64,000 nt of DNA from an uncultured Lachnospiraceae bacterium (GTDB lineage: Bacteria; Bacillota; Clostridia; Lachnospirales; Lachnospiraceae): contig CAJTQI010000005.1 of the NCBI GenBank assembly GCA_910578645.1, positions 216,084 to 280,083 of the forward strand, given 5' to 3'. The first letter of the stretch is position 1. The number at the start of each line of letters is the position of its first letter. The translations under genes were made by a program, and so were the position numbers. The notes beneath the pieces are model-generated. The model made no database searches. It had not been told where the DNA came from and worked only from the letters and a program-made list of their open reading frames with translations. Positions 26,515-35,359 of this stretch are shown one piece after another.

Positions 26515-27768
26515 TCATCCATACATCCGATTAACTAAATCTACAAAACGATGTACATTTTTTTCTGAACAGTATTCCCGTTCCCACAATTCCAATGACG
26601 CTTTACACATTTTTTTTCTGACATCCGGATTACAATAAATATACGCAATTGCACTTTTTATTTCTTCCGCGGTTGGCTCACTTCTTATCAAGATTCCATT
26701 TTCTTGTATCATTTCAGTAATTCCACCCACATCAGTACCTATAATCGGAATACCATATGCCATTGCCTCTTGTACAGAAACCGGCGCGCCTCCTTCAGTA
26801 CTGGAAGCAGTAATAAAACATATAATATAATTGCTTGCATAGAATTTCAGGATAGCCTCATTCTCTATATCTCCATGAAAATAATATCTGACTTTTACGT
26901 TTTTGTCTAATTTTCTACTTGCATATTGCTTCATGGCCTCATATTCTTCACCGCCTCCAAAATGATGCCATACTATTTCGTTGTTGTCCCAAAGACTTAA
27001 TGCATCGATTATCAAATGAATCCTTTTTAATCTTACAACCCTGGAACAACTTACAAGCACATTAGCTTCTCCATTTCTCATATCAGTATTGGTCAACGCA
27101 GGCTGCGTGCCAATTTTTGATACCACATATCTCTCAGTATCTAACGAATACATTTTTTTAATATAATAATCCTTTGCATACTCGCATGCAAAAAATATTT
27201 TATCCAATTTGGCATCCATAATCTTTTTAAATGGCTGTCGGCCACATTGATATCTTTCATCATACAAATCAAAGCCATGTGCTCTGGTGATTATTTTCAC
27301 ATTCTTGTATTTTCTTTTATGTTTGGTCATACTATATGTATAGTATGTATACCAAAAAGAATAAAAAATGAAATCTTGTTTTCTATCAAACAATTTCTTT
27401 TTGGATAACAGCCTCCAATTTTCCATCGCACGAATATAAAAACCTAATGACTGATATAACATAAAGAAAAAATTATTATGCTGTTTATAAATATCAATAA
27501 TTTCCTTCCATCCATCAACATCAAAAACATATCGCAAAAAATATAAAATAATTTTCATGGCATTTAATCGTATGCTGCAGTTCACAACAGTTACTCCCAA
27601 AGGTAAATCTGTTTCCCAAATTTCCTGAACCGTTAACTCACCCTCTGCATGCGATATAATAGTTATATCATATTCTTCTGCTAATGCCTTTAATTCTGAC
27701 TGAAGAAATGTTTTCTCACCATTCCTGTATGGAAATCTTTCTGTTGACAAATACAATTTCTTTTTCAT
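26515..27768 (-). CDS. glycosyltransferase family 4
   Basis: 417 aa GT-B enzyme, with ARAHGFDLYDERYQ in the N-terminal domain and LVSCSRVVRLKRIHLIIDAL, WHHFGGGEEYEAMKQYA and ITASSTEGGAPVSVQEAMAYGIPIIGTDVGG in the C-terminal domain. This TSSTEGGAPVS form of the donor motif is common in capsule GT4 enzymes of clostridia. It starts one base after the stop of the neighbouring gene at 27770. Specificity unknown. Confidence 0.84.
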   Translation of the reverse strand: MKKKLYLSTERFPYRNGEKTFLQSELKALAEEYDITIISHAEGELTVQEIWETDLPLGVTVVNCSIRLNAMKIILYFLRYVFDVDGWKEIIDIYKQHNNFFFMLYQSLGFYIRAMENWRLLSKKKLFDRKQDFIFYSFWYTYYTYSMTKHKRKYKNVKIITRAHGFDLYDERYQCGRQPFKKIMDAKLDKIFFACEYAKDYYIKKMYSLDTERYVVSKIGTQPALTNTDMRNGEANVLVSCSRVVRLKRIHLIIDALSLWDNNEIVWHHFGGGEEYEAMKQYASRKLDKNVKVRYYFHGDIENEAILKFYASNYIICFITASSTEGGAPVSVQEAMAYGIPIIGTDVGGITEMIQENGILIRSEPTAEEIKSAIAYIYCNPDVRKKMCKASLELWEREYCSEKNVHRFVDLVNRMYG

Positions 27769-27769
27769 A

Positions 27770-28555
27770 TTATAATTTCTTTTTCCGTTGCTTTATTATC
27801 AACTTTGTCACCCTGTCAGCACCAACAATATGGTAAATAAGCGCATTGATATCTGTTTTTAAATTACTCCAAGCACTATGCTTCTTTCTTTTTGTAAAAT
27901 CAATTGTCACACCCTCCTGTTTACACAATGCGACCCCTTCCCTTGTCCATTTTTGTCTCCAGATAGTATTTGTAAAACTAATGACTTTATCTTTGCAGGT
28001 CAAACATTTTTCCGGATATTTATTACTCTCAAAAGATACTAAATATTCAAAATTCCATGCGTCCATCGCTTTTTCTGTCAAAGAACATAGATACTCCTTT
28101 TTCCAAATTGCCGGATGTGTTGAAATACGATATGCATGTCCTTTCGTATACTCTCCATACTTATCATTCTTTTCGTAGTCACGTTGGTATTTAATGTCAG
28201 GCATTAATCGAAGATGCCCAATGCTATGCTCCTTCATAAGGCTTATACACTGGGCTATTCTCCCAGAATTAACTTTTCTGTCTATATATAAATCTTCAAG
28301 CATCAATAAAACAAACCGGCTGTCAATCTGCTCAAGCGCCTTATGCAGTCTCTGTGTCCATTCTAAACCTGACCCTGTTGTAATTACTTTGTCTATCCCC
28401 TGTGGAACATTCGTCTCTTCACATGTTACAATTACCATGGGATAACGGCAATCTGACCAATATTTCTCTTTACAATGCACAAAGCCATCCCATACATCGT
28501 TATAAGAATCAAATGCCATCATAAGAATTGTCATGTCTGTCTCTTTTTTATTCAT
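27770..28555 (-). CDS. uncharacterised GT-A-like protein
   Basis: 261 aa. TILMMAFDSYNDVWDGF at the N-terminus and RFVLLMLEDLYIDRKV near residue 95 resemble the beginning and the acidic metal site of GT-A glycosyltransferases; RISTHPAIWKKEYL follows, a frequent pattern after it. I do not recognise a named family. ATG 28555 is preferred to the one at 28570 because AAGGAATTTAAA precedes it; this start overlaps the stop region of the epimerase gene by a few bases. Its position between a GT4 gene and an epimerase gene supports a transferase role. Confidence 0.55.
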   Translation of the reverse strand: MNKKETDMTILMMAFDSYNDVWDGFVHCKEKYWSDCRYPMVIVTCEETNVPQGIDKVITTGSGLEWTQRLHKALEQIDSRFVLLMLEDLYIDRKVNSGRIAQCISLMKEHSIGHLRLMPDIKYQRDYEKNDKYGEYTKGHAYRISTHPAIWKKEYLCSLTEKAMDAWNFEYLVSFESNKYPEKCLTCKDKVISFTNTIWRQKWTREGVALCKQEGVTIDFTKRKKHSAWSNLKTDINALIYHIVGADRVTKLIIKQRKKKL

Positions 28556-28556
28556 T

Positions 28557-29390
28557 TTAAATTCCTTCATAGTCTAATATTTTCATTATCTTTTCATTAT
28601 TTCCCCATATTGCTTTGGAATCATACGGCCTGTCAGGAAACTTACCATATTCTAAGCATATCTCAAATTGATTATCTGCTATAAATTGCTCCATACGTTC
28701 TTTTAATTTCATTGGCTTTCCGGAACAACAATTTACAATACCATTAATTTTATGTTGGCAAACCGCTGCCGCTACCTGATTGCAAAACACTTCATAATCA
28801 ATAAAATCATATTGATTCTCACCCGTTGTAAATGGAAACGTTTTCTCCCCTTTTTCTGCCGCCGTTTCTAATTTAGAAAAAACCGAACAGCCATACTTAT
28901 TATTTCCAACAATATAAAAGCCTCTTAACCATAAAAACTCAAACAAATACTCTTTCTGCAAAACATTAATACTTTGACGCAACGCGTTCTTACTAATACC
29001 ATACATACTCTGGGGATTTGTAGGCGTATCTTCTTTTACACAGCCTTCATAAAATCCCACTTCATGCATACTTCCCATAACGCATATCCTGGTGATTCCG
29101 CTTTCCACAGCATTTCTAATAAATTCATAATGTTTAGGCAAATCTAAAAAATGATTCAAAGAAGAATGTTTAAAGCCATCCCGCCACGCTAAATGTAATA
29201 ATGTATCCGGCTTATCAAATGTTACATAGGGGTTCGTGGTATCAAAAATATTACTTATAACCAAATTAGCCCGTTTATCTACATGGTTTAAACTAAAATC
29301 AGTGGCAATAACCTCATGACCTCTGTTTAATAAATTACTTACAACCCCCTGACCGATATAACCATTGGCTCCTGTTACCAATACCTTCAT
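28557..29390 (-). CDS. NAD-dependent sugar epimerase/dehydratase (extended SDR)
   Basis: 277 aa. VLVTGANGYIGQGVVSNLL is the G-x-x-G-x-x-G dinucleotide motif and MYGISKNAL the catalytic Y-x-x-x-K; GSMHEVG supplies the usual Ser region. It is shorter than GalE (about 330), and the C-terminal substrate part is reduced. It probably epimerises or reduces a nucleotide sugar. No close functional assignment is possible, and it is not a clear LegB-type 4,6-dehydratase. It is followed at 38 bases by the wbpE-like gene's end. Confidence 0.75.
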   Translation of the reverse strand: MKVLVTGANGYIGQGVVSNLLNRGHEVIATDFSLNHVDKRANLVISNIFDTTNPYVTFDKPDTLLHLAWRDGFKHSSLNHFLDLPKHYEFIRNAVESGITRICVMGSMHEVGFYEGCVKEDTPTNPQSMYGISKNALRQSINVLQKEYLFEFLWLRGFYIVGNNKYGCSVFSKLETAAEKGEKTFPFTTGENQYDFIDYEVFCNQVAAAVCQHKINGIVNCCSGKPMKLKERMEQFIADNQFEICLEYGKFPDRPYDSKAIWGNNEKIMKILDYEGI

Positions 29391-29428
29391 AATTACTTTC
29401 TCCCGTCAGATAAATATCTTTTTTAACA

Positions 29429-30550
29429 CTATATAGACTTAACAATATTCTCTGCAATATGCGCCGCATCACCTATCCCCATATACGCATGCATCGGTAA
29501 TGAAAGGCATCTACTACTGACACTTTCTGCTACTACACATTCCAAATCTTTAAACCTGTACGGTTGAAATGCTTTCTGCAAATGCATAGGTTTCTTATAA
29601 TAAATAGCTGATGGAATACCTTTTTCCCGTAAATTTTGTATTACACTACAACGCTCTGCATCATTCTTGAAGCATACCGTATATTGTGCCCAACTGGAAA
29701 GCACATCAGTTGCTATAACAGGAGTTTTGACAAAACTATGCAATTGTTCTGTATATTTTGCCGCTATCAAATTACACATTTCTATCTCTTCATCCAAAAA
29801 ATGTAATTTTTCAAGCAAAACAGCCGCTTGTATTGTATCTAACCGTGAGTTAACTCCTATTCTTATATTATCATATTTGTCTTCACCTCTACCATGTACA
29901 CAATAAGAGCGAAGCTTCTCTGCCCATTCATTATTATCAGTAAATATTGCACCCCCATCCCCATAACATCCCAGAGGTTTGGACGGAAAAAAAGATGTAG
30001 TAGCAATATCTCCAAAAGAACAGGCTTTTCTTTCTCCTATCTTTCCCCCGAATCCTTGTGCCCCATCTTCTAAAACTAAAATATGATATTTATTTGCTAA
30101 ATTTCTGATGCGCCTATAGTCTGCAGGTTGACCAAATAAATCTACTGATACTATAACCTTAGGCCTCAAATCAGTATGCTCTATAACATAACAAATTGCC
30201 TTGTCCAAACTATCTACACTAATATTGTATGTGTCTAAATCGATATCTACAAAAACCGGAGTCGCTCCCATAATAGAGACTACCTCTCCACTAGAAAAAA
30301 AGGTAAAATCAGGAACAAAAACTGCATCTCCCTCTCCAATCCCCCACGTCATTAGCGCAAGCTGTAATGCATCTGTTCCGTTTGCACAAGTTATACAATG
30401 TCTAACGCCAACATATTGTGCCAACTCTTCTTCTAATTGCATTACCTGAACACCATGAATAAAATTTGTTTGTGCAAGAACATCTTTAATTGCAGTATCA
30501 ATTTGTGTTCTATGTAGCTGATACTGTCTCTTTAAATCTCGAAACTCCAT
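29429..30550 (-). CDS. wbpE: UDP-3-keto-GlcNAcA aminotransferase (WbpE-like, DegT family)
   Basis: 373 aa PLP enzyme: MEFRDLKRQYQLHRTQID, FIHGVQVMQLEEELAQYVGV, CANGTDALQLAL, PDFTFFSSGEVV, LEDGAQGFGG, and the PLP lysine in TTSFFPSKPLGCYGDGGA. This is the WbpE/WlbC pattern: amination of C3 of UDP-3-keto-GlcNAc uronate. With the wbpB-, wbpD- and wbpI-like genes next to it, this forms a UDP-2,3-diacetamido-mannuronic acid route. The ATG at 30550 is preferred to GTG 30559. It starts just after the stop of the LpxD-like gene. Confidence 0.85.
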   Translation of the reverse strand: MEFRDLKRQYQLHRTQIDTAIKDVLAQTNFIHGVQVMQLEEELAQYVGVRHCITCANGTDALQLALMTWGIGEGDAVFVPDFTFFSSGEVVSIMGATPVFVDIDLDTYNISVDSLDKAICYVIEHTDLRPKVIVSVDLFGQPADYRRIRNLANKYHILVLEDGAQGFGGKIGERKACSFGDIATTSFFPSKPLGCYGDGGAIFTDNNEWAEKLRSYCVHGRGEDKYDNIRIGVNSRLDTIQAAVLLEKLHFLDEEIEMCNLIAAKYTEQLHSFVKTPVIATDVLSSWAQYTVCFKNDAERCSVIQNLREKGIPSAIYYKKPMHLQKAFQPYRFKDLECVVAESVSSRCLSLPMHAYMGIGDAAHIAENIVKSI

Positions 30551-30552
30551 TT

Positions 30553-31455
30553 TTAGCACTCTTTCTTTTCAGCAAATAAACGCGCCGGGTTTCCAGCAAC
30601 CGTTATATTAGGTTCAACACTCCGGGTGACTGTAGCTCCCATCCCTACAATGCTATTTTGTCCTATATTTATCCTGTTGCGTACACTTGCATTAACCCCT
30701 ATATACGCATTATTTTCAAGTCTTGTAAAACCACCAATAACGCTCCCGGCAGTTATTTCAACATTTTTTCCAAGATATACATCATGTCCAATATGAACGA
30801 GTGCATCTAATTTAACAAAGTCTTCAATAATAGTATCACCGCCCGACCCACACGAAATATTATCATGCACTCCAATCTCCACATTGTTCCCAATACAAAC
30901 ATTCCCCAACGTGGGCATACGTAATTTATTTCCATTCTCATCCTCTGTCATCGTAAATCCCATCGCCCCTATGACAGCATTCTCTCCTACAAGTATATTA
31001 TCACCTATACTAGATTTTTTGATAACAGCTCCTGATAAGATACACGCATTATTTCCTATCAACACATTATGCCCAATAAAGCAAGCCGGCTCAATATAAG
31101 CATTTTTTCCTATTATAACATTTTCTCCTACATAATACCCCTCTTGCGTTTGAGTATATCTGCGCCTCCGCTCCTCAATAACATATTCATTATATAAGTC
31201 ATTAACAAACTTAGCATATTCTCTTTGTGGATTATCCGAAAAAACAATACAATTGCAATTCAATATATATGGTGGGACACTTATTCCTTTTTCTACAAAT
31301 ATAAGACAATTAAAACATCCATCCATATTATTCAAAAGATATTCTACCTTTTTTGTTACAAACATAGCCGTATGCGATTTCGGATTTCCTATATAGGACA
31401 CCCCACTAATAGCAAAATCATGTTGTGATGAAATATGGTGAACATTATACTCCAT
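30553..31455 (-). CDS. LpxD-like hexapeptide acyltransferase
   Basis: 300 aa. A variable N-terminal domain of about 95 residues is followed by a long beta-helix (YYVGENVIIGKNAYIEPACFIGHNVLIGNN through INIGQNSIVGMGATVTRSVEPNITVAGNPARLF), with HIGHDVYLG in the catalytic-His position as in LpxD. The organism has no sign of lipid A genes here, so a sugar N-acyltransferase role is more likely, perhaps for a diamino-uronic acid or a different amino sugar. ATG 31455 follows AAGGAGGCGGCGTG and shares one base with the TGA of the wbpD-like gene (TGATG). That coupling depends on the poly-G tract 60 bases upstream. Confidence 0.78.
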   Translation of the reverse strand: MEYNVHHISSQHDFAISGVSYIGNPKSHTAMFVTKKVEYLLNNMDGCFNCLIFVEKGISVPPYILNCNCIVFSDNPQREYAKFVNDLYNEYVIEERRRRYTQTQEGYYVGENVIIGKNAYIEPACFIGHNVLIGNNACILSGAVIKKSSIGDNILVGENAVIGAMGFTMTEDENGNKLRMPTLGNVCIGNNVEIGVHDNISCGSGGDTIIEDFVKLDALVHIGHDVYLGKNVEITAGSVIGGFTRLENNAYIGVNASVRNRINIGQNSIVGMGATVTRSVEPNITVAGNPARLFAEKKEC

Positions 31456-32063
31456 CACGCCGCCTCCTTCCTTCTCTGTGAAGGAAAGCAACATAATGTC
31501 AAATACTCTTTACCCCCCCCCATGCATATTTTTCTCATATTTTTCCCACAGTTCAAGCACATAAATTCCGTGTCTAAAATTTGTCCACATTCACATACCC
31601 ATCCGACCTGCCTGGCTGGCACTCCTATCATCAACGCATATGGTGACACATCCTTTGTCACGACTGCACCCGCAGCTATCATCGCAAATTTGCCAATTGT
31701 ATGGCCGCATATAATCGTTGCATTTGCACCCACACTTGCCCCTTCACATATTCGGGTAGATTTATATTCCTTAGAACTTCTCGGAAATTGCGCCCGTGGT
31801 ATACTAACATTAGTAAACACACACGATGGCCCCAAAAAAACATCATCTTCTACAGTAACACCCTCATATACTGAGACATTATTCTGTATTTTGACCCGAT
31901 TACCGATTTTTACATTATTTGATATATTCACATTCTGTCCCAGAGAACACTTTTCCCCAATTTCTACTCCTGATTGAATATGGCAAAAATGCCAAATCTT
32001 TGTATTATCACCAATAGAAACATCATTATCAATATAACTGCTTTCATGTACAAAATATGGCAT
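31455..32063 (-). CDS. wbpD: WbpD-like UDP-sugar 3-N-acetyltransferase with zinc ribbon, poly-G near 3' end
   Basis: 202 aa. The beta-helix IGDNTKIWHFCHIQSGVEIGEKCSLGQNV through GKFAMIAAGAVVTKDVSPYALMIGVPARQ matches WbpD/WlbB, which acetylates the 3-amino group of UDP-2-acetamido-3-amino uronate. A C-terminal zinc-ribbon-like tail follows (GWVCECG then MCLNCGKN). Nine G (31513-31521) encode M-G-G-G at about 181-184, after the tail. With 9 G the protein continues 18 residues and ends at the TGATG shared with the next gene. With 8 G it ends in TGA five codons after the tract and with 10 G in TAA at once. Catalysis would survive either change. Confidence 0.85.
   Translation of the reverse strand: MPYFVHESSYIDNDVSIGDNTKIWHFCHIQSGVEIGEKCSLGQNVNISNNVKIGNRVKIQNNVSVYEGVTVEDDVFLGPSCVFTNVSIPRAQFPRSSKEYKSTRICEGASVGANATIICGHTIGKFAMIAAGAVVTKDVSPYALMIGVPARQVGWVCECGQILDTEFMCLNCGKNMRKICMGGGKEYLTLCCFPSQRRKEAA
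31513..31521 (-). repeat. poly-G tract, 9 bases, near the end of the wbpD-like gene
   Basis: Nine G at residues 181-184, after the catalytic domain; in frame at 9 G. Eight or ten G stop translation within five codons. Confidence 0.9.
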
Positions 32064-32064
32064 T

Positions 32065-33138
32065 TTAAAACCTTCCTTTAAAATCTATTGTAGCGCAACT
32101 TTCAAGCGGCAAATGTATTATGCTCTCCTCTGTTGCCGATTTATAAATTGCAAGTACAAGTTCTAACGCGCGTTTTCCGGCTACTGCATCTACATATAGC
32201 GGTTTATTTTCTTTTATTGCCTGCATAACGTCTTCGTATAAGGGTGTATGTCCATAACCATATACATTAGGCGGATTTTCGTGAAACTGCTTCTTTACTT
32301 CTTCCGGGTCATCGAGCATGTCCGAAAAACGCCATTCCTCAATCACATTTACTGAGGTTCCTCCCGCTTTTACAGTCCCTTTATCCCCAAATAGATATAA
32401 TGTTTCTTCCAAATTTTTAGGATATATATTCGTAGTACCTTCTACCACCCCATAAGAACCATTCCGAAATTTAATCAATGCTATACCCAAATCTTCTGCC
32501 TCAATATAATCATGCTTCAAACGGTCAGTCATTCCAACAACGCATTCGATATCATCCCCCATCATCCAACGCAACAAATCTATATTGTGGATGCATTGAT
32601 TCATTAATGCGCCGCCATCCTGTTCCCAAGTTCCACGCCACTTTGCTCTTGCGTAATACTCATAATCCCTGGCCCATCTGATATGCGCAGTTCCATACAA
32701 CATTCTCCCAAATCGTTCCATTTCCACTGCTTCACGGATTTTTTGGATAGATTTATTAAATCTATTTTGATGACATGCACATACTTTTACTCCCGTTTCA
32801 GCCGCCATAGCAATAATCTTATCCGCATCCTCCAAAGACAATGCAATTGGTTTCTCAATAATTAAATTAACATGTCCTATCTTCATGCAATCTAATGCTA
32901 TCTGTGCATGTTTGCCACTCTCCGTTGCTATTGCCACAATATCTAACTCTTCATTTTGTAACATTTCTATATAATTTGTATAGCATTTTACAGACTTAGA
33001 TAATTTGAACTTTACGATTTTATCTTTCATGTTATGTTCTACAATATCACACAATGCAACAATATCCAAATTATTTCGTTGTGCTGCTACAATATGGTTC
33101 GGAGATATTCGTCCACATCCAATTAATGCATATTTCAT
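32065..33138 (-). CDS. wbpB: UDP-GlcNAcA 3-dehydrogenase (WbpB/WlbA-like, Gfo/Idh/MocA family)
   Basis: 357 aa oxidoreductase: MKYALIGCGRISPNHIVAAQ is the NAD-binding start, LIIEKPIALS holds the catalytic Lys-Pro, and HNIDLLRWMMGD and GTWEQDGGALMNQCIHN fit the WlbA branch, which oxidises C3 of UDP-GlcNAc uronate. The ATG at 33138 shares one base with the TAA of the 2-epimerase gene (TAATG) and follows AAAGGATGTTGTT. The uronate itself needs WbpA (UDP-GlcNAc 6-dehydrogenase), which is not in this window. Confidence 0.85.
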   Translation of the reverse strand: MKYALIGCGRISPNHIVAAQRNNLDIVALCDIVEHNMKDKIVKFKLSKSVKCYTNYIEMLQNEELDIVAIATESGKHAQIALDCMKIGHVNLIIEKPIALSLEDADKIIAMAAETGVKVCACHQNRFNKSIQKIREAVEMERFGRMLYGTAHIRWARDYEYYARAKWRGTWEQDGGALMNQCIHNIDLLRWMMGDDIECVVGMTDRLKHDYIEAEDLGIALIKFRNGSYGVVEGTTNIYPKNLEETLYLFGDKGTVKAGGTSVNVIEEWRFSDMLDDPEEVKKQFHENPPNVYGYGHTPLYEDVMQAIKENKPLYVDAVAGKRALELVLAIYKSATEESIIHLPLESCATIDFKGRF

Positions 33139-34244
33139 TAACAACATCCTTTCATAAGAAATCTTTTTTCTATTTCGTTCACAATCAATTCAGCCGCATT
33201 CCCTTTTCCATAAAAATCAGGTCTTACATTGCTTTGCGTATCATTGTTAAATACATTGCGTATAAAATCTAAATTTACAGTATTATTCTCTTTCATATGA
33301 AATAGCCAGCCATTATCCTCTAATTCAGGCCACACATGCAAATCTATCATAAATAGGCACATTACCCCTGCAAAAAAAGATTCTTTGGATAAACCTCCTG
33401 AGTCCGTCAACGTCATCCTACAATTCGATGTCAATGCAATCATTTCAAAATACCCAACAGGAGCGATTAGCTTCAAATTACTTATCAATTCAACCCGTTC
33501 CCATAATCCTAGTTTAAGCAAAGCATTTTTTGTTCTCGGATGTAATGGACATACTATTGGCACATCGATTTGCTCAAGTAATTCTATAATGTGCACCATC
33601 GCCTCCCTGCTAGATGTATTCTCCTGCCTGTGCCACGTCATAAGTATATATCCTTTTTTTTCTAGTGAATAATCCATCAAAATACTATGGGCATCTACTC
33701 GCTTCCGGCTTTGAATAAATACATCATACATCACATCTCCCGAGAAAAAAGCTCTTTCTTTTAATCCTTCCTGCATAAGATTATGATAAGAACTTCTGTC
33801 AGGTGTACACAGCAATTCCGAAATACGGTCTACAATTACCCTGTTAATTTCCTCCGGATTTTGTTGATTACCTGTTCTTGGCCCTGCCTCAATGTGCACC
33901 AATGGAATATTTATTTTTTTCACCACCAACGCTGCTGCCAATGTAGTATTAGTATCACCATAAATAATAACAATGTCAGGTTTATATATAAGTACAATCT
34001 TTTCCAAATCAATCATCATTCTGGCTGTCATTTCAGCATGACTTCCCCCAGAGATGTGTAAATTTTTATCAGGAAACGGAATCCCTAACTCTTCAAAAAA
34101 AATATTTGACATGTTTTCATCAAAATGCTGTCCTGAATGAATAATAATTTCTTGATAACCACGTCTTCTTATCTCTTTTGAAACCGGAGCAAGTTTAATA
34201 AACTGTGGGCGATTTCCCACAATTTGCATAATACAATTCTTCAT
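33138..34244 (-). CDS. wbpI: non-hydrolysing UDP-sugar 2-epimerase (WbpI/WecB family)
   Basis: 368 aa. IVGNRPQFIKLAPVSKEI, YGDTNTTLAAALVVKK, HIEAGPRTGNQQNPEEINRVIVDRIS, LHPRTKNAL and LTDSGGLSKESFFAG match WecB-like epimerases. The location next to wbpB, wbpD and wbpE points to WbpI, which converts UDP-GlcNAc(3NAc)A to UDP-ManNAc(3NAc)A. The stretch after SKESFFAG (LFMIDLHVWPELEDNGW) departs from the usual L-R-D-x-T-E-x-x-E, which fits a substrate other than UDP-GlcNAc. The ATG overlaps the TGA of the preceding GT4 gene. Confidence 0.83.
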   Translation of the reverse strand: MKNCIMQIVGNRPQFIKLAPVSKEIRRRGYQEIIIHSGQHFDENMSNIFFEELGIPFPDKNLHISGGSHAEMTARMMIDLEKIVLIYKPDIVIIYGDTNTTLAAALVVKKINIPLVHIEAGPRTGNQQNPEEINRVIVDRISELLCTPDRSSYHNLMQEGLKERAFFSGDVMYDVFIQSRKRVDAHSILMDYSLEKKGYILMTWHRQENTSSREAMVHIIELLEQIDVPIVCPLHPRTKNALLKLGLWERVELISNLKLIAPVGYFEMIALTSNCRMTLTDSGGLSKESFFAGVMCLFMIDLHVWPELEDNGWLFHMKENNTVNLDFIRNVFNNDTQSNVRPDFYGKGNAAELIVNEIEKRFLMKGCC

Positions 34245-35359
34245 CGTTTCCCTTCCCCTAATAAATAATCAATAATAGGCTTCATCACAACAGACATATC
34301 TACTCTTTCTTTTGCATAATTCCTTATTTTTTGTGCTAATTTTTCTTTATCATTACCCTCAAGAAACAATCTTTCATAAAAATCAATAATCTTATTCATA
34401 TCAATAACAGAATCATCATTTTCAAAATGCAAATAAAATTCAGGTAAATCATTTTTAAAAACATCTTCTTGGCAAGCAGACACAATTGGAAAACCTCTGG
34501 ATAAATATTCCCTTACTTTAAGTACACTAGATTTATGCAATTTAATTTTATAAAACCCAAAGCTACCTAACGCGATATCTGCTTTATTATAAATTTCATT
34601 TAATTTTTCTCCACTTAATTGACCATAAAAAATAATATATTTTTCTAATCCATATTGTTGAACTAGTTTTTTGTACTTGACAAGCTCAGGACCATCGCCA
34701 ACCATATGCAAAAATATCCGTGGCTGTTCTCTCACTTTACTTTCATAGTAATTTTTTATTCCCACAATACATCTTTCATATCCATGATGTGGTTGAAAAC
34801 AGGCGACCGCTATCAAATTAATTGTATCCATCTGATTTAATGGAGCAATAAGTGGTATCTCATCTACGTTAATCCCATTCATTGTCCTAATAGTTTTCAC
34901 GCCAAAAATCTCTGTATCATCTGAATACGTTACTATTCTATCAGCATACTTTTTAATCTTGCGCCGATTATATAAATCTTTTGGTAACAACACCCAACCA
35001 TCTATTCGCCGAAGAGACTCTTTTATATATGGATATGTGGCAATTTCAATAACAATTTTACATTTTGGAAAATTCTTTTTCATATGCTTTAGAAATTTAA
35101 TGAAATGTCGGTCCGCCCCTGTCCTTCTCATAAAAATAAAATCCGGACTCTCTATTTCTTTATATGCGCCCTCATAATCCCACGGCAAGTCAATAAATGG
35201 CAAAACCGACAATATATTCCTAAATATATTCTTAGGTGCAATATCTATATCCACCTCTTTTACTAACGCAATTGTAGAAAGCTGCTGAATCTGCATATTT
35301 ATTTTTTTATCAATACTTATTATCTTCCTTGCGCCAAAAGGAATAAAATATCCCTTCAT
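34241..35359 (-). CDS. glycosyltransferase family 4
   Basis: 372 aa GT-B type. IFMRRTGADRHFIKFLKHM in the N-terminal domain, NLIAVACFQPHHGYERCIVGI and HMVGDGPELVKYKKLVQQYGL in the C-terminal domain. The acceptor-side donor motif is shortened (GSFGFYKIKLHKSSVLKVREYLSRGFPIVSA), with a single clear Glu, as in a subgroup of capsule GT4 enzymes. It may add the diamino-uronic acid made by the flanking wbp-like genes (inference from position). ATGA overlap with the SGNH gene upstream. Confidence 0.78.
   Translation of the reverse strand: MKGYFIPFGARKIISIDKKINMQIQQLSTIALVKEVDIDIAPKNIFRNILSVLPFIDLPWDYEGAYKEIESPDFIFMRRTGADRHFIKFLKHMKKNFPKCKIVIEIATYPYIKESLRRIDGWVLLPKDLYNRRKIKKYADRIVTYSDDTEIFGVKTIRTMNGINVDEIPLIAPLNQMDTINLIAVACFQPHHGYERCIVGIKNYYESKVREQPRIFLHMVGDGPELVKYKKLVQQYGLEKYIIFYGQLSGEKLNEIYNKADIALGSFGFYKIKLHKSSVLKVREYLSRGFPIVSACQEDVFKNDLPEFYLHFENDDSVIDMNKIIDFYERLFLEGNDKEKLAQKIRNYAKERVDMSVVMKPIIDYLLGEGKR

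Noticed and set aside
31435..31977. 180-codon open frame on the plus strand
   Set aside because: It lies opposite the wbpD-like gene, whose beta-helix repeats and zinc-ribbon cysteines are clear; the plus-strand product has no recognisable feature.
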